This document shows positions 37,430 through 48,405 of a DNA stretch of 64,000 bases, piece by piece (the stretch's first letter is position 1; every line of letters begins with the position of its first letter). The position numbers and the translations under genes are program-made. The stretch spans positions 22,754,001 through 22,818,000 of the forward strand of contig NC_065551.1 of the NCBI RefSeq assembly GCF_022605725.1, given 5' to 3'. The DNA comes from Anthonomus grandis grandis (Eukaryota > Arthropoda > Insecta > Coleoptera > Curculionidae). The notes under the pieces are model-generated. The model did not search any database. It saw only the letters and a program-made list of their open reading frames with translations, and was not told the origin of the DNA.

Positions 37430-38540
37430 AGTCTAGTCTAGGGCTATTCAAATTTAACTTCGATAGCAGCATTTTATAAATAACCAATGTATAAAAAATA
37501 GGCTTGTATATTAGGCAAAAAGTTGTATAGCTTGCAAAAATTATACAAAAACCCCTTTTTTGAAAAAGCTTTCTTATATTTACGAATAATAAGCTTGACT
37601 TTATTTCTGAGATCTCTAAAATGTACGCTGGAATTGGGTTTTATTTTTTGTTTAAATGATAGTGATATACACTTTTTTGTATTAGAAATTTCATGATAGA
37701 AACACCGAGATGTAGTTTTTTTAAATTTTCTCTATTTAACTAAACGAATTTTGGTAATTTTTTGAGAGATGCTATTAAATTTTTCATGCTTAGATATTCG
37801 ACGACAGCACATATTTTGAATCTTTTGGACTTTTGGCTCTCAGATTGCCTAAGACAAGGATTGTGAACAATATAATTAAATTGGGTAATTAAATTTTAAC
37901 TAATTAATTAAACTGCATAATTAAATTAAATAATTAAATTATTTCAAAATTTAACTGACTGCCGATTGTCACTCCCCAATTTCGCGCATCCTTTCAGATT
38001 TCAAACTTTTTTGTTAAAATATTTATATTATTTAAGAAATATATTTTGGCTTTCATTTTAACCAAAAAAAATAAGTGTGGACTTAGATGAAATCGTTATT
38101 ATTTAAAGATTATTGCTTATCTTATTTAAATTTAAATTATAATCATTTATAGTAAAGTAGCAATAAACTTGTGTATCGTCTGCAAACGTTTGAACCTTCC
38201 AATGTTGAGGAGATCTCAAAACATGCGTGATATATACCAACCTAACCTAACCGAAAACTGACTCCTGAGGGATCCCAGAGAGCACCATATATCCATTTTA
38301 AAATTTATTACCTAGTCTTTTTTACTGATTTCTAGTTTTTTCAATATATGGTATAATAAAATTCAAAGAATTATTCAAATCTATAATGTTCTACCTACAA
38401 ACGAAAATCGCAGTAATTGAAGTATTTATAAAAACTATTTTTTCCATAATGATCTAAAATAAGATTAATAATTGACTGTATAATCTTTTCTTACTTTAAA
38501 ATTGTCCAGTGAACATCTTTTGTATAAATAGATATCAACT
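37430..38540 (-). pseudogene. LINE reverse transcriptase relic
   Basis: Minus-strand reverse transcriptase in pieces. Motif B, SGIPQESVFG, is at about 38262-38292. Motif C, FADDTQVYCYFTIND, is at about 38145-38190 with the Asp pair intact. SKSTLIFFG is at about 38060-38090, and ARNWGVTIGSQLNF at about 37943-37985. After an AT-rich insert (about 37865-37940), the C-terminal domain continues: QKSKRFKICAVV, then SMKNLIASL, ending with ESFFKKGFLYNFCKLYNFLP near 37500-37560. That ending has the same form as KRSFSYNAITLYNSIP of the 21.4 kb LINE, so the two are related. Many stops and frame changes break it. None of these pieces forms an ORF long enough to stand out. Confidence 0.75.
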
Positions 38541-39589
38541 ACAGTAGTAATAAACCAAATCCCACAAAGTCCTTGGAATAATTTCGAAATAATTGATGTA
38601 CGAGATGTCTTCATTTAACCATACGACATCAACAGATCTATTCAGCGAAAGAGCCACAATTTATATAAGGCATACCATGCGAAACAGCGGTGGTAAACTT
38701 CTACGTAAATCAATTGTTCCGAAAGCATCGAGGGCGACCGCAACATCAGTCAGCTTCGGCAGTAGTTATCGAGAGTAAAATCGAAAATGAACAGATGTCG
38801 GAAATTAGAGGAAACCAAAACTGATGTGTCCCGGGTTAACCGATTAATTTTAGTACGGACCACCCTGGATATTTTGTTGCTCACTTGCCAAATGGAATAA
38901 TTAAGCTGCTAATTCAATTGGAAATGATGATGCGGTAGTGAATCATTCTGTTTGTTCCGCCAGCCGGATTAATTGCTTTCCAACAATAAACTTAATTAAA
39001 TTGTCATTGAAAATTAAGAAAATTTAGTTATGCACATTTTCTGGATATTTCTCCTTATCTAATATCATTAATTTCATAAACCAAAGAAAAAAAGTAGAAA
39101 AATATACATAAGAACTTATGAAGGGAAGTAAGAAATCGATTTTAAAAATACATCATCTACGCTAAGGCTCCATAAGCATAATTAAGCTTCTAGGTACCAC
39201 ATACTGGCATACGATTTAGGAAACAAGTATTAAAATAAAAATTTGTGCTATAATCTTTTATTAAAATGTTAAAATTAATTAATTTTTGTTAATTATAGGT
39301 CAAAAAACTACTTCGGGCGATCAAATGTTCGCTAACAATCAAGGAAAGTTAAAGTTAAATAACTTTTTCTACCAGCGTTTGCATTAATAATAACATTGTT
39401 CGGTAACAAGATATATCTTCGAGAAATTTGCGGTAAACTTTAAATAAAAATATATTATTTTGGCTTTTTTAATGTGTGAACATTCAAAACCCACATTTTT
39501 CTATCTCTTTCTCTTAATTGATATTTACTTTTTGTTTTAGTATATTTGATTAGTTTACTTTGTTTACGCTATAATGGATTTCTGTGCTC
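38541..39589. other. Non-coding stretch with a GC-richer island
   Basis: The island at about 38580-38960 is GC-richer and non-repetitive, with a 61-codon plus-strand ORF (38593-38778) of no known family. I treat it as possible regulatory DNA. The rest, 38960-39590, is AT-rich and probably contains the left end of the Harbinger element, whose terminal repeat I could not define. Confidence 0.45.
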
Positions 39590-39810
39590 CATGAAAAATA
39601 CAAACATTTAATAAAAAAGTTTAAAAAACACTGATGTTTATATAATGTACAAGTTAAAGAATATAAAAACGTTTTAAAGAAAAAAGACGCCTGGCATGAT
39701 ATTAGAATAATCCTTGAATCAACTGAAGAAGATGTTGAAAACAAAATGAAATTTCTGTTGGCGGTTTCTCACAGAGAAAAGCAAAAAGTAGTTCATTTAA
39801 TCAAATTCCG
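39590..39810 (+). pseudogene. MADF-domain accessory gene of the Harbinger element (broken)
   Basis: The plus-strand frame from about 39590 reads EKYKHLIKKFKKH, a stop, then CLYNVQVKEYKNVLKKKDAW, then HDIRIILESTEEDVENKMKF and LLAVSHREKQK. This is the MADF (Myb/SANT-like) DNA-binding fold. It has helix 1 with the ..LI..K, CLYN and KEYK markers, the central Trp of KKKDAWHDI, then a second helix pair ending in R.KRREK-like sequence. PIF/Harbinger elements encode such a protein beside the transposase, where it helps transposase enter the nucleus and bind the ends. It points toward the transposase gene at 39958-41640, so the two genes face each other. An in-frame TGA after KKFKKH and early loss of the C-terminus make it a pseudogene. 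It lacks an obvious ATG in frame. Confidence 0.65.
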
Positions 39811-39898
39811 ATAATATTTATGCCTAAATGGTATGATTATAAGCATATAAAGTTCTAGAACGACAAGAGAGTCTTCATATTATGTTACGAAGAGCAAA

Positions 39899-39955
39899 AT
39901 ATATATATATATATATATAAATATATATATATTTTATATATTATATAAATTTATT
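39899..39955. repeat. AT dinucleotide microsatellite
   Basis: A (TA)n run with a few interruptions, followed by TATTTTATATATTATATAAA and a T run. It lies between the two convergent Harbinger genes. Confidence 0.9.
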
Positions 39956-39957
39956 TT

Positions 39958-41640
39958 TTTTTTCTTTTTAAATTGAAAGAATCAAACCTTCCAGGTAGTG
40001 CGTATAAAGATCGTGAAGTATTGGTTTGTCTTAAAAAGTTATGCAAATATATACATGCTATTACAACGCAAATTGTTTTCTTTTCCTGCAAAATGATAGG
40101 TTTCTGTAGTACTCTAAATGCTCATCTAAGTATGCCAAAAGCAGTTTTAACTACCTTACGTGCTCTAGAAACTCTATAATTAAAAACTCGCTCAGTTGAT
40201 CCCTTTAATTAGTGTCTTCTAAAAGGTTTTAGAATATTAATAAGTAACGGGAAAGGATCATCGGCTACAAGTCGGACAAGTTTCAACTCGCTGAGTTGAT
40301 TCGTTTAATTGGTGTCCTCTAAAAGGTTTTAGAATATTAATAAGCAACGGGAAGGGATCATCGGCTATGAGTGACTCAAGTTTATCTTGGCCTGGAAGGG
40401 TAGATTCTTGTGGAAATTCCGATTCATTGTTTAAGAGTTCCTTGTAAAAAAAAAAATTAAAAACGTCGCCTTTGGAAATCGTTTCTTGACATCACTGGCA
40501 TTCAAAATCTTGACATTTCTTGACTACATTGACAAAGATGAAATTGTATTTTGCATATTTTGCATTTTGCTAGTAATACGATGCTAAATTTTTCTTTGTA
40601 GTTGTAGTATTCGCCTCCACTATTAAATTATTCATAAAAAATCCCACATTTTGCAACTAAAAGCATTCCTCGAAAAGAAGCTCCAATAAATTATTGGTAT
40701 CGAAATAGTAGAAGATTCTGACAAACAATTGTGAAAAAAGGCCAAGAAGGAGATAACAATCCCTTCATGAAAATATAGCAGATATAGTTTTTACAGCCAT
40801 ACATGCAGTCAGTAATTAGTGAGAGAGAAAAAGACGCACCAAGGATGAATATTCTGCATATACAGAGTATAAACATGAAGTAACCCAGTTTAGAGTAAAC
40901 GAAATTTTTCTTTATGCTTGACTGGGTTACATTCGTCAATCTCCCGAGGGTGTCGATTTTCACAAAAACCTTCAAAACAAACTTCTGCATACTCGCCTCT
41001 TGGAAGACCTTTACCACATGAAAACAGACTCTTATCTACGACAAATTTTTTACCCCAAAGTTCATCCTTAACATTTATATATTTATCTCTTAACTCACCC
41101 AATAGACCTCCTGAAGAATATTATTGATCGTAATCATGAGATATTGAGAATTCGTTAGCAAATCGTCCTGGTACATGGAATTTTCCCATCATGGAAGAGT
41201 TTGGTACAAACATGGATTTTACGGATTTGTAAATAACAACTTTATATGGTAGAAAAATAAACTTACGTTCACTAAATGTTTTAGATTATCAGCTACAGCT
41301 TTACAAACTGTAGGTACAATCTCTGAAATACCTTGTTTCGAAATTCTAAAGAGGTACATTAGACTTTGAAGAAAATCTCCAGTTGCCAAGAATCTTAGAG
41401 TAACAGCTACTTTTTTTCTACCTCCTAAATATTTTCTTAAGTTTGTATTTTCAGCAGCCACTCTAGGATCAACCAAATTTAATAAAAATTCAAAGTCGCA
41501 ACGTGACATTTTTGTTAAATTTTTTTTATGTTTATATCTTTTAAAAGGGAACCCCCTGCTGGTTTTCTTAATTTTGCTTTAAACCACCATTTCGTTTTTT
41601 TTCTTTATAGCATTATTGGTGATTGAAACGACTGCCGCAC
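39958..41640 (-). pseudogene. PIF/Harbinger transposase pseudogene
   Basis: Minus-strand DDE transposase that cut and pasted a PIF/Harbinger element. N-terminal KWWFKAKLRKPAGGSLLKD is at about 41540-41600. Then MSRCDFEFLLNLVDPRV..TLRFLATGDFLQSLMYLFRISKQGIS (41267-41509) ends at a GTAAGT donor (41266-41261), so an intron is likely. The exon with the first catalytic residue reads IGASFRGM where IGALDGKH is usual, so the Asp is lost (about 40640-40680). It continues with SGGEYYNYKEKFSIVLLA (about 40565-40625), GDVFNFFFYKELL, ADDPFPLLINILKPFRGHQL with the next Asp (about 40325-40385), and ERVFNYRVSRARKVVKTAFGILR (about 40125-40195) near the C-terminus. Stops, frameshifts and a 100-base internal duplication break it. 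The segment 40700-41200 is not matched to the family; its 70-codon minus frame (40890-41102) may be retained intron or inserted DNA. Confidence 0.8.
40185..40384. repeat. Exact-period 100 base tandem duplication in the Harbinger gene
   Basis: AACTCGCT(C/G)AGTTGAT starts at 40185 and 40285. The two 100-base units differ at about a dozen sites. It duplicates the transposase segment DDPFPLLINILKPFRGH..ER and so breaks the frame. Confidence 0.85.
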
Positions 41641-44029
41641 TTCATCCCCACTACTTGATACTTTTCTTCAATGAACATTTTTTCAGACTAATAGACCAAA
41701 ATATTTTATATGTGGACATAAATGTTAGCAAGCAATATGTTTGAAAATACTGTTCACGTTAGTGTTTACTCGGTATGAAAGATACACAAAAACACAAATA
41801 AAATCATACATTCTGGTATAGTTACAAAGGTTAAATATCACATAAAGTAAGAGTAAAAGAAATACTAAGCATAATTTGGTGGTAATTGAAAATTTTGTAA
41901 TAAGCAACCCATAAAGCTTAATATGGATTTTAATTAAGTATCTTTCTTGCAAAGTTTTGCTAAGCTGTATAATTTTTCTAAGTTAATCTAAGGTTTTGTT
42001 CATTTTGTTTTGTATAGTGACTGTAGGATCTTTATGTAGTCTTAAATATATTTAATCTGATATATTAGTTGAATATTGATCTTATAAAAGTATGCTAATT
42101 TTTTCAAGATATTTATATGTTTTTATTGTTTCAGTAACATTGATCCTATCCGCTTTCAAAATTGCACTGCCATTTTTTTTAGTTAGCCTACCACCAACTT
42201 CAAGTAAATATTTCTAAAAATTATTATTTTTATATTTAACAATGTTTTATTGTATTAACTATCATATTGCTCTTCTCTATTTTAATATTTTCATCCTGCA
42301 CCTGATCTTCAATATATTCCACACCAATAAATAGATTATCTATGGAAAGTCTATTCTTTTCATAAAGAGGATTAATTTTATTACTGAGAGCTAACAGCCA
42401 TTTTTCATTACTAGAAAGACGATATTGCTAATATATTTTATGTTGTAAAAAATTGTTACGGTAAATATCCACAAACAAGTTATGTAAGTTTTTATTTTAT
42501 GTAAACTCTATTTTTATGATTGAACAAACTTATTATTATTATTTTATACCTAGAAACTCACACAGGGTAGTGTAAAACTAAAGAAAAAAATTTACCTTTA
42601 ATTGAGAAATAATTATTACTCTTACGGTTTACGAAAATTTAACCCTTGTAACGATCCTAGAACATATGATTTTAATTGTGTTTCTTTCTTCTTTTAGAGT
42701 CCTAAGGTTAATATTATAGAAATCGAAACGTCAATCACAATACATAAATTACTCGTCTAAAGTAGTTTTTTTTTACCTTTATCTAATAAAAAAATGAAAC
42801 AAGCTTAAAATCAAGGTCACGAGAAATAACACAACACCTGAGGTGAGAAATTATCTAACACGAAAATTATAATTTAATTTATTAAAATATTTTAAACATT
42901 CTTATAGTATTAATTGAGCCACCGCAGTTAAAGCAGTATGAAATAACTCCTTAATTCCGAAACTTTTCATTGTTTATATAACTTTCGTCTACTCGTAATT
43001 TCCCTCAAGTCTCCTTATTCGCATAACTTTAGAAAATATTTTAATTTATTCACCAGATGTTAATTAATATAGTCAGAAGTATATTAACTAATATACACAA
43101 CTGTAACAAATTCTTTGTTTGTAGGTATTAAAAATTTACCGGAAAAGTTATAATACGATATTCGTATTTTTTCTTGGGTATTTAAATAAGATAGATTTTT
43201 TATCCTATTTAGATGCCTTTTTTTAAAAAACATATGTAATTTATAAATTAAAATTGGATTACTATGCTACTAATTTTAATTAAATGAAAAATAAAATTTC
43301 AAGATTTTACCACTCGGTTCCGAGTTTTTAATTTCTGCTCTATAGCTCCTTATCAAAAGAGTAATCACATCCAATAGGACCTAAACCCAATATCTGTCTC
43401 ATTTTCGTCTAAATAAACGAGGCCGCCTTGCACAATAGGGCAGTAGTTACGTTTCTCTAGTTAAAATTAATAGCAGGTGCCAATGAAGTTATCTAATTGA
43501 GATTAATTCAGTGGCATTCCAGTGCTAACTTAAGATATTACAGTTGTGTCAATAGCAGCCTTCACTATGTAATTAAATGGATATTAGTCTAGGGGCGGTT
43601 GGTGTGCGTCCAGTTTTTATTTTGAATACAACGTCAATAGCAGTTGTGTGACCAGCATGAGCAATTGGGTCACATTAGGTCTATCCATATTTAATGTTTT
43701 TTACGTACACATACTTAGTAAAGTAATTGCTTTTAAGGCAAATGGAGTTTATTTAAATATTAATTACCTGCGTATACTGGAAGCCCTAAGAAATATAAAT
43801 ATAATTATTGAATGTAAATTATTTTTAACCCCAAACGCTAGTGAATTATAAAAAACATTATCTGGTTCTTAAAAAATGTGATATTACAGGCTTATAATAA
43901 ACTACAGCTCTTTTGGTGAAAGACATACAATATTAAATTTTTTATGTTATATTACAATGTTGGAGTAAAAAGTACCAAAACATTGTAATAAAATTATTTA
44001 TTTCCTATCTTAATAGGTAACCTAGATGA
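41641..44029. other. Non-coding stretch
   Basis: No supported gene. On the minus strand, 42236-42427 is open for 63 codons (QYRLSSNEKWLLALSNKINP near its start) without a start codon; it looks like an old coding piece but I cannot name it. A GC-richer island at about 43400-43680 (for example GGGGCGGTTGGTGTGCGTCC) is a candidate regulatory region. The remainder is AT-rich. Confidence 0.45.
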
Positions 44030-44170
44030 GATTTTTTAAACCTAAACAGCTCTAAACCTAAAGTTTTGCCAGTAAGAAATCATGATTGACTTTATCAAAT
44101 ATCTTCAAAAAATTAATATATATTTTTAGTCTGCTCTAAAAGGCGCTTAATAATTAATCCTCTTAAATAA
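44030..44170 (-). pseudogene. LINE reverse transcriptase scrap (motif A region)
   Basis: The minus strand at about 44060-44105 reads KIFDKVNHDFLLAKL, matching the motif-A surroundings (D..KAFD.VNHD.LL.KL) of jockey-type LINEs. Stops follow immediately (the next codons give a stop, then V and a stop). Only this short block is clear; neighbouring motifs B and C were not found. It is a remnant of a lineage using VNHD rather than LDH. Confidence 0.5.
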
Positions 44171-44507
44171 ATAAACTGGCAGTACTCTATTTTTCCATAA
44201 AGGCAATTATTCAATTATAACATTTTTGCATTGAAAAGATAAGCTGCTTTTTGCGTAGCAAAAAATTATACAGTTTTCGTATAACCGAATAAATGCAAAT
44301 GCCTTTGTGGTTTGATATATTGCTAAATGATTTTTTAAATTTGATGGTATATAATAGTTTTCCTAGGGGCCTGGATATATTTTTAAATTAAAAATATAAC
44401 AAAGAGGTATATTCTAGAGAACTACTCATTTAATAGCGTAGGGCTTTATTTTCTTATTTAAATTACGAGAAAGCTTTACCACTAACCGAAACTCCTTAGT
44501 TTACTCT

Positions 44508-44580
44508 TGACACCTATTTCGCTAACGATGTGTGCATCTTCAGGACAAGATTAAAACTAAACTAACTTTTAGTCATAACA
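44508..44580 (-). repeat. Dispersed repeat family, copy 3
   Basis: The minus strand reads AAACTAAACT reversed through the shared block: on the minus strand the core is CCTGAAGATGCACACATC, then GTTAGCGAAATAGGTGTC. This is the copy with the clearest CTGAAGA and GAAA elements. It lies just outside the left end of the 44.6 kb transposon. Confidence 0.65.
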
Positions 44581-44599
44581 GTGACATACTTACAATAAA

Positions 44600-44707
44600 T
44601 TGCGAAAAAATCCTCGGACCCATTAATTTTTGATTCAAGGGGGAACCATTTTTTTGCTAGTTTCGCCCCTCTGAGGGCAAAGCCCTAGCGAAGGTGACAA
44701 GGGCCCC
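44600..44707 (+). repeat. Left inverted repeat of the 44.6 kb element
   Basis: Pairs with 46062-46169. The most conserved blocks are the centre, with TTTTTTTGCTAGTTTCGCCC, and AGGGCAAAGCCC beside it. Confidence 0.85.
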
Positions 44708-45107
44708 CAAAATTTTAAATGGAACGGGGGGTCGAGTGATACCTTATTTTAAAGGTATTTTTATGTGGATTATAACCCTAAAATTTTAAATCGTTACTAT
44801 TTGCTTAGTCAATACAGGGGCTAATAAAAGTTTACAAGAACATGTCAACATTTTTTATGAAAAAAAATGCTTGTAAATTTAGCAGTTAAATAAATACAAA
44901 AAATTTTGATCTCCTACATTGTGAACCATACTTTCTGTTGTTTTTTTATACCCGTAGGTATCTATGCCAATTCTGCAAGGAAACTCTTGGTTATTGTTAA
45001 GACTGTTATTATAGCAACATTTTGAAGTTTAATAGTGGTTGTCAATTAATGCTGTCAGATCATAGTGTGTCAAACAAATAGCTCTTTAAAGTTAGTTAGT
45101 TACAACA

Positions 45108-46065
45108 TTGAGTGTGATAATAGTTTATTCACTTGCTGAAAGAGTTGAAATAATTTCTCTTTTCTTTGCGAACAATGAAAATGCTAATAGAACTGCCCAG
45201 CTCTTTAACACACTACAACACCCTAATCGACAGGTCCATCGCAAGTACATTTTGGAATTGGTTCAAAAATTTAGAGAAATTGGGTCTGCGGCTAATAAAA
45301 AGCGCGAAATGGATAATCCAGTGGTGAATGAAGCTTTAGAAGTAGCTATTTTAGGCCATATTGTGCAAGTTTCTACACTGAGCACAAGGAAGGTATCAAC
45401 CGTGTCTGGTATTAAGAGAAGCAGCATTCAGAAGATATTAAAAAAAAAAACAAGTTTCATCCGTACAAAATGCATCTCGTACAAGAACTAAACGAAGACA
45501 ATTTTGATAGGCGAGTACAATTTTGTGAAACTATATCTGAACAAGCCGCCAATGATCCACAGTTTCTATTTAATGTATGTTTTTCTGACGAATGCTCCTT
45601 TTTCCTAAATGGTACTGTGAATCGTCACAACAGTCGCTATTGGGCTGATTCAAATCGCAGAATATTTCGTGAGGTGCATACATAACATCCTGAAAAATTA
45701 TATGTTTGGGCTGGCATTTTTGGTAAACATATCGTAGGCCCCTTTTTTTTACCTGGCAATTTAACAGGAGAGATGTACCTGGAGTTATTAGAAAATACAA
45801 TTCATCCAGCATTAGTGAAAATACTAGAAAATAACAACGAGTACTTGGAAAATCGTCTAGTATTTCAGCAAGATGGGGCGCCACCCCACTATGCTGCAAG
45901 GGTTCGTCAATATCTGGACCAAACGTTTCCAGGACAATGGATTGGAAGAAGAGGAGCTATTGAATGGCCTCCTCGTTTCCCGGACTTAAGCCCGTTAGAT
46001 TTTTTTTATAGGGCTATTTAAAAACTAAAATTTATTCTAGTCAGCCAACATCGCTAGACCAGGGG
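45108..46065 (+). pseudogene. Tc1/mariner-type transposase with N-terminal helix-turn-helix
   Basis: Almost full-length cut-and-paste transposase. The N-terminal part has YSLAERVEIISLFFANNENA, the DUF4817-type helix-turn-helix found in many arthropod copies, then TLSTRKVSTVSGIKRSSIQK. A run of eleven A at about 45450-45460 shifts the frame just before the KFHPYK site. The next frame (from 45470) has HLVQELNEDNFDRR and the first catalytic motif VCFSDECSFFLNG. A CAA to TAA stop follows at HT*HPEK (45683). The same frame continues with LYVWAGIFG, GPFFLPGNLTGEMYLELL, the second motif VFQQDGAPPHY and the third FPDLSPLDFF. I count 36 residues between the last two Asp. A slip in the T run at about 46000 and a TGG to TAG change then lead to GYLKTKIYSSQPTSLD. 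The start codon is TTG where ATG is expected. At least four lesions make it inactive. Confidence 0.85.
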
Positions 46066-46223
46066 TCTTTTGTCACCCCCGCTGGGGCTTTGCCCTCAGG
46101 GGGGCGAAACTAGCAAAAAAATGTTTCCCCCTTGAATCAAAAATTGACGGGTCCGAAGATTTTCTCGCAAATGTTCTGAGGGACCCAAAATAGGCTCTGT
46201 TTCGTTTTCAAATGGCCACCTTG
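46062..46223 (-). repeat. Right inverted repeat of the 44.6 kb element, full length
   Basis: The inner 108 bases match the left repeat. The outer 54 bases have no partner on the left and end CCACCTTG, read on the minus strand as CAAGGTGGCCATTTG. Confidence 0.8.
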
Positions 46224-46689
46224 TATTATTAATTACACATATATTTATTACTACATTTATAGCAAAACTAATACAACGACTTATATCAAATTGATTTGGA
46301 CAACTTCCTTTATTTAAAAGCATATTTTAGTTTTATTACTTTGTTTTTAACACTTCTTCATCAGGTACTTATCCGTTTCAGATATCGACAATCATGTTGG
46401 CAATTATAACTTTTTCCGTAACAATTCGAAACAATTCCACTGAGCATTTTCGAACCCAAACTTGTAAGTTCTACAATTATGATGTTTTCGGTCTTCAGGG
46501 CCCTCTTTTACATAATACCTTGATTTAATTAATAGAATAATCCTGCTTTCTATTAGTTTTATCAGAGTAAATGACAATTGAGCTGAGGTTGGGTTAGGTT
46601 AAGTTGAGGACAAGTCTTAGGATTCAAAGCGATAAAATGCAGTTAACGATAGAACTTGCAACACCATGTATAACTTTCATGTATTTTTT

Positions 46690-47035
46690 ATATCATGTTC
46701 ATCAATGATAATTTTCTTATCTTGTCGCTCCTTAAAGTTTCCTGTTACCTCTTTTATTTTTTGTCGATTAAAGCTATCGTGTCTAGCTTGTAGTATTCAT
46801 ATTCCTGGGCATCTCTTTGCTGGAAGCAGCATACTAATATATTATGTTTTACAATTATGGATAGACGCTTTCTTATTATTTTTTTATTATACCAAGTAAA
46901 CTATTATAGATCTTAGGACCAACGTAGTCAATTTATTTAAGATTTAAATTTGTGATACTGTTTGGTACTCTTAGATTTCTGTCTATATTAGTCCTAGTTG
47001 AATATGAATGATCAACATAGGTTTTAAATACATAA
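46690..47035 (-). pseudogene. LINE C-terminal relic
   Basis: The minus strand at about 46860-47035 reads YVFKTYVDHSYSTRTNID, then RNLRVPNSITNLNL, a stop, and DYVGPKIYNSLLGIIKK. The pattern STR.N.....P....T......Y.GPKIYNSLP matches the extreme C-terminus of CR1/jockey-like LINE proteins. It ends 20-30 bases from the left end of the 47.06 kb transposon, which may have inserted downstream of it. Stops are present and the rest of the protein is missing. Confidence 0.5.
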
Positions 47036-47057
47036 AAGAACAAGGACTTTAGAAATG

Positions 47058-47269
47058 CATGGTGTCTCACAACTATTTCAGAACTATGGGATCAAACTTC
47101 TAGGGGTTGTTAAGTGCAACAGTAGAATCCATTTGAGTATAGGAACCCATGTCCCGAAATGCGTCGCTACGCCACTACGGCCCAAAGACGCGTTTAAATT
47201 TAGAAAAAATATTAATTACCTAAATAGGATCTGATGGTATATGATACCATCACAACAATTGTTCAAAAT
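47058..47269 (+). repeat. Left TIR of the 47.1 kb element
   Basis: Pairs with 48406-48624. Identical runs include AATCCATTTGAGTATAGGAA and TACGCCACTACGGCCC. The transposase stop codon (47250-47252) lies inside this repeat. Confidence 0.85.
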
Positions 47270-48329
47270 GTCTTCCTCCAACCTCAATACACCGATTTAA
47301 ACGCCGCACATGATTTCGGCGGACTAAACTAAAAATTTGATCTTCGTTTTGAATGATTTCAAATGCTGCTGTTATTCGTCCAATTAAGTCTAGCTCTGAT
47401 TCTACTGGAGTTTTGTGACTAAAGACTTTACATGTCCCCACAAGAAAAAATCGAGCGACGTTAAATCGGGTGACCTAGGAGGCCAAGAAACTGCTCCACC
47501 TCTGACAATCCAACGGTGCCCAAACCGCTGAGCCAAATACTCGCGTACTTGTACAGCAAAGTGAGCCGGCGCTTCATCATGCTGAAACCACAATTGCTGT
47601 CTAACGTTTAGTGGAACATTTTCAAAGAGTTCTGGGAGAACTTCCTCCAAGAAACGCAGATAAATAGGTCCTGTTAACCGTTCCGGTAAAAGGTATGGCC
47701 CAATTAAATAATCATCAACACTGCCTGCCCATACGTTGACAGACCAACGATTCTGATGTTTTCTTGGAAAAATTGCATAAGGATTTTCTTCGTCCCAAAC
47801 ATGGCTATTCCTACTATTAAAAATACCGTCTCTTGTGAAAGAGGCTTTATTGGTCCACAAAACATATCGTAAGAAATTTGGTTGTGCAATGATATGATCC
47901 AAAAGCCATCGACAAAATTGAACTCTAGGATGATAATCGGCTGCAGTCATACCTTGAACTTTCTGGAAGTGGTAAGGATGGAGTTGTTGCTCATGTAGTA
48001 CCCGCTAGACAGAAGCGTTACTCGTATTCATATTCTTAGCGACATTACGTGTGCTATTTGATGGTTCATCGGCAACTCGCTGAAGCACCTCTTCTTCAAA
48101 TTCGACCGTTCTTACGGTTCGAGCAACACCAGTATCATGCATCTTGGTCTTAAACATGCCTGTCTTAGCGAGCCGATGTATCGATAACCGCAATAAACTT
48201 TTTGTATCCAGGATGCTGTCGTTCGGGATAACGTTCATGATACAACCGCGATGGTGCTGGTGCATTGCAGTTTGTTGCTCCGTATGCCAAATGCATATCC
48301 GCCAATTCTTGATTGGTAAAGTTTTTCAT
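47250..48329 (-). pseudogene. Tc1/mariner-type transposase pseudogene
   Basis: Nearly complete transposase on the minus strand. The ATG at 48329-48327 begins MKNFTNQELADMHLAYGATN, the usual helix-turn-helix start of this arthropod group. A frameshift at about 48180 moves from KKFIAVI to IHRLAKTGMF. Then come TVRTVEFEEEVLQRVADEP and SNSTRNVAKNMNTSNASV, followed by a TAG where Trp is usual (about 48008). VLHEQQLHPYHFQKVQ and ADYHPRVQFCRWLL follow. The first catalytic block is VLWTNKASFTRDG; the family has TDEASF, so the catalytic Asp is now Asn. WFQHDEAPAHF and SPDLTSLDFFLWGH hold the other two Asp, with 36 residues between them. A one-base loss near 47412 shifts into TPVESELDLIGRITAAFE and the normal C-terminus. 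Three breaks and the Asp loss show it is dead. Confidence 0.85.
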
Positions 48330-48405
48330 TAGCAATAAATGTTTAAAAATTGTAAGCTATAAAATTTTTAAATATGACATTGAGAATTGACATTAATAAG
48401 CGTTG

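Larger units (their letters stand above)
44600..46223 (+). mobile_element. Tc1/mariner-superfamily transposon, left end truncated
   Basis: Inverted repeats of about 108 bp (44600-44707 and 46062-46169) share long identical runs such as TGATTCAAGGGGGAA and TTTGCTAGTTTCGCCCC. On the right the element runs about 54 bases further, to CCACCTTG followed by TA (46224-46225), which looks like the true end with a TA target. The matching outer 54 bases are missing on the left. The transposase gene lies between. Its left end therefore seems deleted or replaced, and a copy of the dispersed repeat family sits just outside at 44508-44580. Confidence 0.75.

Noticed and set aside
38593..38778. 61-codon plus-strand ORF in a GC-richer island
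   Set aside because: No domain, no splice context and no homology that I recognise; fewer stops are expected in GC-richer DNA.
45570..45899. 109-codon minus ORF over the 45 kb transposase
   Set aside because: Antisense shadow; the plus strand contains all catalytic motifs in order.
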